From: Leptidea sinapis
Lineage: Eukaryota > Arthropoda > Insecta > Lepidoptera > Pieridae
Assembly: GCF_905404315.1 (NCBI RefSeq)
Contig: NC_066288.1
Span: 6,968,501-7,032,500 of the forward strand
Reading direction: 5' to 3'
DNA length: 64,000 nt
Shown piece after piece: positions 57,840 through 64,000 of the stretch (its first letter is position 1; each line of letters starts with the position of its first letter). Position numbers and translations under genes: made by a program. The notes beneath the pieces were generated by a model. The model did not search any database and was not told the DNA's origin. It saw nothing but the letters and a program-made list of their open reading frames with translations.

Positions 57840-58400
57840 GCTCGGCTGGCTTGGACATAAAAACACATCCTATGCATAAAATGTGAAAAATCATAAACCG
57901 TAGACTAATTATTAATAACGTACCTTTTTTTATGAAAATAAGGGACGAGACGAGCAGGACGTTCAGCTTATGGTAATTGATACGCCGTACCCATTATAAC
58001 GCAGCGCCGCTCAGGATTCTTGAAAAACCCAAAAATTCTGAGCGGCACTACAATTGCGCTCGTCACCTTGAGACATCAAATGTTAAGTCTCATTTGCCCA
58101 ATAATTTCACTAACAACAGCGCCCTTCAGACCGAAACACAGTAATGTTTACACATCAGCTGCTTCACGGCAGAAAAAGGCGTTGTGGTACCCATAATCTA
58201 GCCGGCTTCCTGTGCAAAGGAGCCCACTGGTGTACCTCACACCTACGTATGTATCTTCTTTATAAGAGCGCGATTTGGTGGTATTAAACCTGACGACAAA
58301 AAGAAATCATTATGGAAATTATTCTTCATCATTCTGAGTAAGGCAATCAAATAAAGCTGGTGTGCAAACAAAACAATTTTGTTATTATTATAATGCACGA
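57840..58400 (+). repeat. diverged repeat, copy 2, split by SINE-like element
   Basis: The left part 57840-57925 and right part 58300-58400 match 56168-56350 in the same order. The SINE-like copy 9 and about 65 further bases lie between them. Confidence 0.55.
57926..58231 (-). mobile_element. SINE-like element, copy 9, near full length
   Basis: Flanked by GTACCT at 57920-57925 and 58232-58237, a likely 6-bp target-site duplication. The T run, GAAAATAAGGGACGAGACGA end, both hairpins and the CCACTGGT end are present. Confidence 0.83.
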
Positions 58401-58542
58401 AGCGTTCCGCGCCCAGACGTCGCCAGGTGGGGCGCCGTCAACCGGGCGTCGCCGTTCTCAATAAAATAACGATTATTTTTATTGGATTCAAATTGATATC
58501 TACATTAATTTATTACTATTTATGTCGCACATTCATCACTAG
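58401..58542. other. no recognisable feature
   Basis: Short stretch with a GC-rich patch (58398-58450) that I cannot assign. Confidence 0.4.
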
Positions 58543-58815
58543 GTCTTATGAGTGTTTTTTTTTATGGAATAGGAGGACAAACGAGCGTACGGGTCACCTG
58601 TTGTTAAGTCATCACCGCCGCCCACAATCTCTTGCAACACCAGAGGAATCACAGCGTTGCCGGCCTTTAAAGAATATGTACGCGCTTTTTTTGAAGGTAC
58701 CCATGTCGTATCGTCCCGGAAACACCGCACAAGGAAGCTCATTCCACAACTTTGTAGTACGTGGAAGAAAGCTCCTTGAAAACCGCACTGTGGAGGACCG
58801 CCACACATCCACATG
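58543..58815 (-). mobile_element. family A LINE, 5'-truncated 3' end
   Basis: The minus-strand frame (58812-58612) reads MDVWRSSTVRFSRSFLPRTT, then KLWNELPCAVFPGRYDMGT, the RT C-terminus, followed by the 3' UTR to the T run at 58555-58562. By eye it is close to the 55383 copy. The 130-codon plus-strand ORF here is antisense. Confidence 0.82.
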
Positions 58816-60444
58816 GTGAGCATGATACCCTCACTTGGAGTGTGGACTTGATAGTACTCCTACTTACCTATACCTCTCTTTATTGTTTAAGAGAAGTTCC
58901 CATTCTAAGGATGTTGAGTACAGATATCAATTAGATCTTAAGGCGAAGAGTAAGCAGAAAACACGTTACACATATCCTTAAGTCTTGTTTGTAGGTTGCT
59001 AATGCTTGCTGTTGGTTATAGTTAACACTCCCGAGCCTTTTTAAACTACCACTTTTCTTTGCAGTTTAACAAGTTTTTTTGCATGACAGGACGCATTTTT
59101 TTAGTACTACTCTCAGAAAAGTTATTCTTATAGCTTGTACTTTTTTGTGTAGGTACATTTATTCAGATTAGTAGTGAATAACGAGGATTGTAAACAAATA
59201 AACTGTTTTCCACGCAAGAATTTTGAAAATATTGGCTTTGTTACATAGATGGCAAGCCGGCAGCCGTGAACTCATATCGCTCAAGGTCGCTAGCATTTAG
59301 TGTCGCCTTAAGGCTGGGGACCGAGCCAACGGCCTTGAGGAATCGAGCGGAGCTAGGTTACCTCTCCCGTACAAGATCGCCATAGTTTTAATTCGAAATT
59401 AGAAGCATTTTTAATTTATTACAAACATTATACAATTTTCTTTACAAAACTACCAAAACTGTGTCATGTTTTAAAGTATTGGTGTAAAAATTAATAAATT
59501 TTCGTTCAATGTTTATCTAGACTGAATGCTAGCATGGCTACAACTGTAAAAGTTAGGGGTATTTTGGTGTTTTTTTTTCCGCACTGTCTATAAAAAATAG
59601 AAATGTAATGAAAAAATGAATTTTCTTCTTATGTTCTGTAGATATGTAATTATTTTTGTAAAAATATTAGCTTTGTATAAACCGTCAAGAAATGGTTTCA
59701 ATTATGCGCTATTTTGGCGATTTCTTGGGATAGCTGCCTTTATATCGGTTTTTCTACACATCACTCTAGCGTACAGCTAAGTCGAAGGACTAGTCGCGTC
59801 GCTGTTGGCTTAAGTACTTGTACTAAATATTCTTTGGCTTAAGACCTTGTGAACATACAAATAACATTGTGAATAGTGGTGTAACATGGTGATAAGGAGT
59901 TTTTTAAACTTTAAAGTGCCAAAACAATCTGTGCGTAATCCATTCCTATTTTCAATGGATTCCTCAAATAATAATTTATCGCATATCAACCCCATTAAAT
60001 CTATCGAATGCCGATGGTCTGTTAGGAGGACTCTCAAATCTAGTGTGTGATGATGTCATCATCGGGATCAACTTGGATGTGAGGTCATTATGGTGTCATG
60101 TCAGTATTTCACACAGGGATGCTGTAGAACATAGGCGCACGCCTCCCTCACCAAGATGTTATTTATTAGGGCGGTGGTTTGCCTTGTCGAAAAACCGAGA
60201 AAGCTCTTTGAAATATTGAACGATGCGGGCAACTCCAGTTCATATTATATAATTTCCATGACACAAAATTTACCTATTCTGGCAATTACTACCAAAAATT
60301 TCCTTACAATTCGTATTTGTAAAAAAAAGCGTGTAGGTATTTACAGCACACTACAGAAGTAAAATCTTCAGTCCCCTTAGTGGGCTTGAGGCGACTGCAG
60401 CGCATCGATGTTAATAGCCAAGCGTGACAGCGAGAAGCATCAGA
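58816..60444. other. stretch without a recognisable gene
   Basis: Mostly AT-rich. A GC-richer patch at 59250-59380 is unassigned. The 68- and 75-codon ORFs show no motif. Confidence 0.5.
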
Positions 60445-60735
60445 TATGTGCTTAGCTCGCCTAAAGTTTCCATTTCAGCCGCCATTCATCCACTTGGCTG
60501 CCCTTGACCAGATCGTCGATCCCTCTAGTTTTACGTGGTCACCATTCGAGGTCTTATCAGCCCCAACGGTCGTTTGTACTCGAGCTGAATAACCTGCCCA
60601 TTTCCACTTCACTTCCGCAATCATCAGGGCTATATGGGTAACTTTGGTCCTCCTACGGGTCTCGTTTCTGAACCGATCTCGCAGGGAATCTACGAGCTCT
60701 CTCCATTGCCCTCTGAGTGACCATAAGCTTTCTCA
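60445..60735 (-). mobile_element. RTE-type LINE, 3' fragment, degraded
   Basis: The plus strand reads CCTTGACCAGATCGTCGATC, CCCATTTCCACTTC and GATCTCGCAGGGA in the order expected for the complement of the RTE C-terminus (RDRI, KWKWAG, DDLVK). No open frame remains. Confidence 0.7.
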
Positions 60736-63715
60736 TAAGGCCCATAATTAGCGACCACGACTACGTTCCGTACTTATCACTGGCACCATGCTGGTACCAC
60801 ACAGGTTAAAAATTTTCATTGTGAGACACATAGAATAAGCGTTATTATTCTATGGTAAGACACTATAGTATTTGGAACGAGACGATTTTAAGCAGCTTCC
60901 GAAACACTGCTTCAATTGAGTTAAGGTTTATTTTAATGGTTAACGAACTAAGCAAAAAGTCATTAATTGTTTTCATAACTTTCACAATTCTTTACCTATT
61001 ATGTTGTCGTCTATGTCGTTGTTTCTGCTTCATATTATGTATAGACAAGAAATTTAATTCGCGTACCGCCTAAATTTCTGATGACAATTGATAATACTAA
61101 GGGCAATATTTCTTTGTAACGCTACTATGACCTTTGTGCGAAAGTGCTTAACGAATATAAACTTTCACATATCTCATATTTCAAGCAATAAGTCAGCGAT
61201 AATGTACGCGAATCAAATTCCTTGACTGTACAGACGAAGGTAAGTAGATACCTATGCCATTCAATAGTTGTCATTAGTTTGCAGTAAAGAAAATATTTGG
61301 TTGTGATTTGTATTTAAAAAGAGATTGAAAAAAAAACCTTGGTTTTTTGGGCACCTATGGAATGATACTTTACTCGATTTGATAGGTTTTATCAATTTTC
61401 TTTTATTAACGTGACTGTTACACGTTTAAATAAAACACTTTTAAAGGATTAATAAAGCGTGTAATTGTAACGGTTTTACATTAGATTTTTGCCCCAGGTG
61501 TTCGATAATTTTAGACTATCTTCTCTATTCTAAATTTAAAAAACACCCAAATTTCAATAATCCAATAATCTCTAAATTAAAACCCATAACTACACATACC
61601 AAAAAAGAAGAGGATACTGTCAATAAATAATGCCAAAAACCACCTGTGTACAGCAAATACCACATCCGAGGAAATAAATGGTGCTAAAAAAAAACTTCAT
61701 AATGACAACTATGACAAATACCTACTATCTTTGACTCATTTCATCTGCAGTCCCCTTGAAAACGAGATCAGGAAAGGTCTTGAAACGTCGGGTTAACTAA
61801 AATAAAAATGTAACTTTTACGCAATCTACAACTCCATGACGTTCTATACATGATAGAACGTCATGGAGTTTTATAGATAAAACATCAAAAGTAATGTATA
61901 CCTACATACATATTATAGGTATAGCACGTCCACCTACTTACAACACAGAATAGGGTTTGCTTTCCTTTTTGGCAGGAACAGCTATGCGTTGTAATAAATC
62001 GATTATCCCTTTAAAAAGTTTTAAAATTGAAATTCTACAGCAGGGATCTGCAAGTAGTTTTAGGTGGGTTCCGTACACTGTGGGAATATTTTAACGAGGT
62101 CCAGAAAAAATTATTGTTAAGTGCTACTTTCCTATTTAATGTATGGTTGCAAATACAACTCAGAAATTTTAAAACACAAGGCCTAAAATTAATGTGAGAA
62201 ACTGCACCGACGGCCTTGAGCCAGTTTTTTATAAGTAGTTTGTTTCTCGAGAAGATCAGCAAATTCGCAGTTTGTCTTCTAGGTGAGTGTCCGTTAATCT
62301 CGAACGATATTTTCAAATAATTAATATCTGAGAAAAATGTTTCACATACGTATTAGAGAGCTCAACGCTCAGCAAAGTCGCTAAATTGCGGAAGTCTCAC
62401 TCCGCAAAATCAAATAAAGAAATAGGGACTCTTGCGGTCATAGAATAAGGTTTAAGATCGCACAGCGCTACTAACCTACATTTTTATTCACCTAGAAGTT
62501 GCCTCTCTTTCTATCGCGTGACTCTTAACCTCTTCTGACGACATTAGGGTTGACTTCTTCACCTACAACTGTAACTTACCTAGTGTAAGGCCGTTTTATA
62601 AAAAGAGCTCAGTTTTTTCTATGATATAAAAGGTATGTAATCGTTATTTTCAAACCTACATTAGTTTGAGATAGTATTGTAACCGTTGGAAGACCACGAC
62701 ATAGTCAAACCTACTTAGTATAAAGGAACTAAATGGGTAGCTATTTCATGAATAGTTATTTCATTATAATAACAATCACTTTAAATTAGATTGTTTCAGC
62801 GTCTTTAGGAAGCTTAAAAAAAGTTTGGATCGCAATGACCTTTTAATATGCTTTGCTTTATTTACCTATGTTTCTGTATTTTTAAAATATCGGTCGGATC
62901 TGTGAAGTAGGTGACAACAAAAGCTAACTCGTGCAACACTGCTCGCTCGTGAGTCCCTACTGGCTGGCCTTCTCTGTAGAGACCCCTGCACGTACTTACG
63001 ATTTCGATACCTACACGGGGAGTGAGACAGGCGTGTAGCTAGTTTTTTGCAATTTTCATATATATCATACTTGGTTTTAAATTATTAATTCAATAAATAA
63101 AGGTATAGTACCTACATATACCTTATCTATGTAGTTATTAATTTGTACCTGGTATACAATACAGAACAATATTGGGCGGTCCGAGGTTCGACCTATCGCG
63201 ATGCACCTGTTACTGACTCTTGATCTATGAAATGAAATGATTTATTTGTATGAATCGTGGTAACATAGTTGTTAACAATTAATTGTTGTGCAGCACAATT
63301 CGCCAATATATCGGCAAACAAATTTTTGCTTGTCAATATTGGAATTTTTATATTTATACGTCATTAATACACATTACATAGTTTTAATTCAATAATATAA
63401 TATTAAACATTAGTTTGTAGGTACCTCTTAAAAAATTACATTTAAATACTATTATTTTTGGCTAAAGAATTCTTATAAACTATAAAAGCATTTATCTTTT
63501 AGCCATAATTTTAATTTTTTATGCATTAATGTTTTAGGCATCTCTAGAATATTAGATTCTAGAGGAACAGAGATATTTGGTAAGTTGCAACTTGCAGCAT
63601 AGAAGATTATTTTAAACCTTCAATTTATCTATCTCCTAATAATTACTCACTTCATAATATGCACCTACTTATAAGTTCCGGTGAGTTAAGTTACGTAATG
63701 ACCATAAAAAACCAC
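60736..63715. other. stretch without a recognisable gene
   Basis: AT-rich with no repeat family that I can name. The 73-codon ORF at 60852-61073 encodes a hydrophobic, cysteine-rich C-terminal segment but has no support beyond its length. The 93-codon minus ORF at 62035-62316 has no motif. An 18-bp hairpin at 61830 is listed separately. Confidence 0.5.
61830..61870. repeat. perfect 18-bp inverted repeat with 5-base loop
   Basis: Positions 61830-61847 pair exactly with 61853-61870 around ACATG. The arms include CCATGACGTTC and are less AT-rich than the neighbourhood. At 18 bp it is short for a microRNA precursor, but a perfect stem of mixed composition is unlikely by chance. Role unknown. Confidence 0.65.
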
Positions 63716-64000
63716 AAACAAAAATACTTTCCATTGGACGGTGTTTCCCTGCGAGATCGAATCAGAAATGAGGAGATCCGCAGGAGAACCAAAGTCAACG
63801 ACACAGCCCAAATGATTGCAAAACTGAAGTGGCAGTGGAGGGGAGGGTACATAGTTGAACGGGCTGATGACCGTTGGGGCAGTAAAGTCATCGAATGGCG
63901 ATCACGTACCGGATGGACTGACGATCTGGTCAAGATCGCCGGAATACGTTGAACGAGGGCGGCGCAGGACAGGTCGTTGTGGAGATCTTTGGGAGAGGCC
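63716..64000 (+). mobile_element. RTE-type LINE, 3' end, running off the window
   Basis: The frame reads VSLRDRIRNEEIRRRTKVND, then KLKWQWRGGYIVERADDRWG and RTGWTDDLVKIAGIR. A frame change follows, with RAAQDRSLW wording up to base 64000. It is the best-preserved RTE tail here. The IARR motif has changed to IVERA and a stretch before WTDDL is missing, so it is likely inactive. Confidence 0.8.

Noticed and set aside
58427..58819. 130-codon plus-strand ORF with RRTNERTGHL wording
   Set aside because: Antisense to a family A LINE tail. The same wording appears wherever that tail is inverted.
60852..61073. Small membrane protein with CCRLCRCFCF-like cysteines
   Set aside because: A single 73-codon ORF in AT-rich DNA with no homologue that I recognise. 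T-rich DNA readily gives such hydrophobic readings.
1..64000. Telomeric TTAGG repeats or rDNA
   Set aside because: I saw no tandem TTAGG/CCTAA run and no rRNA-like sequence anywhere in the window.

Overview
The window looks like repeat-dominated DNA from a moth or butterfly. This is inferred from strong AT bias, short non-autonomous Helitrons of the lepidopteran type (TC start, GGCAAA/TTTGCC hairpin, CTAG end), decayed RTE, CR1/Jockey-like and I-superfamily LINEs, tRNA-derived SINE pieces and one mariner fragment. I found no intact host gene. Nearly every long ORF is a transposon remnant or lies antisense to one, and the small AT-rich ORFs look like chance.

Layout. 1-14.9 kb: AT-rich DNA with scattered LINE, SINE-like and Helitron remnants; a repeat pair at 12.7-14.3 kb received a LINE in one copy and a SINE-like element in the other. 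15-22.3 kb: a decayed minus-strand LINE (family A) into which a plus-strand LINE with endonuclease, RT and RNase H domains (17767-21488) inserted, leaving a 14-bp target-site duplication. 19.6-52.1 kb: a direct tandem duplication of about 16 kb. Unit A is 19598-36071 and unit B is 36070-52118, and the junction shares only TA. The second unit starts in the middle of the RT gene, so it carries a headless LINE copy. 52.1-64 kb: a Helitron, a fold-back element with a hammerhead-ribozyme-like core in its loop, three family A LINE 3' ends, a mariner fragment and four RTE LINE tails; the last tail runs off the window end.

How the parts relate. The elements do not form a pathway; they record successive insertions. 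Family A LINE inserted first, the I-type LINE inserted into it, and then the whole block with its downstream DNA was duplicated. The two units are almost identical at both ends but differ by roughly 1% plus indels in a 3.8-kb middle tract. That suggests gene conversion, or haplotype mixing in the assembly. The best candidates for something new are the hammerhead-like fold-back element, the patchy tandem duplication, and a SINE-like family with two conserved hairpins for which a paralogous empty site is visible.
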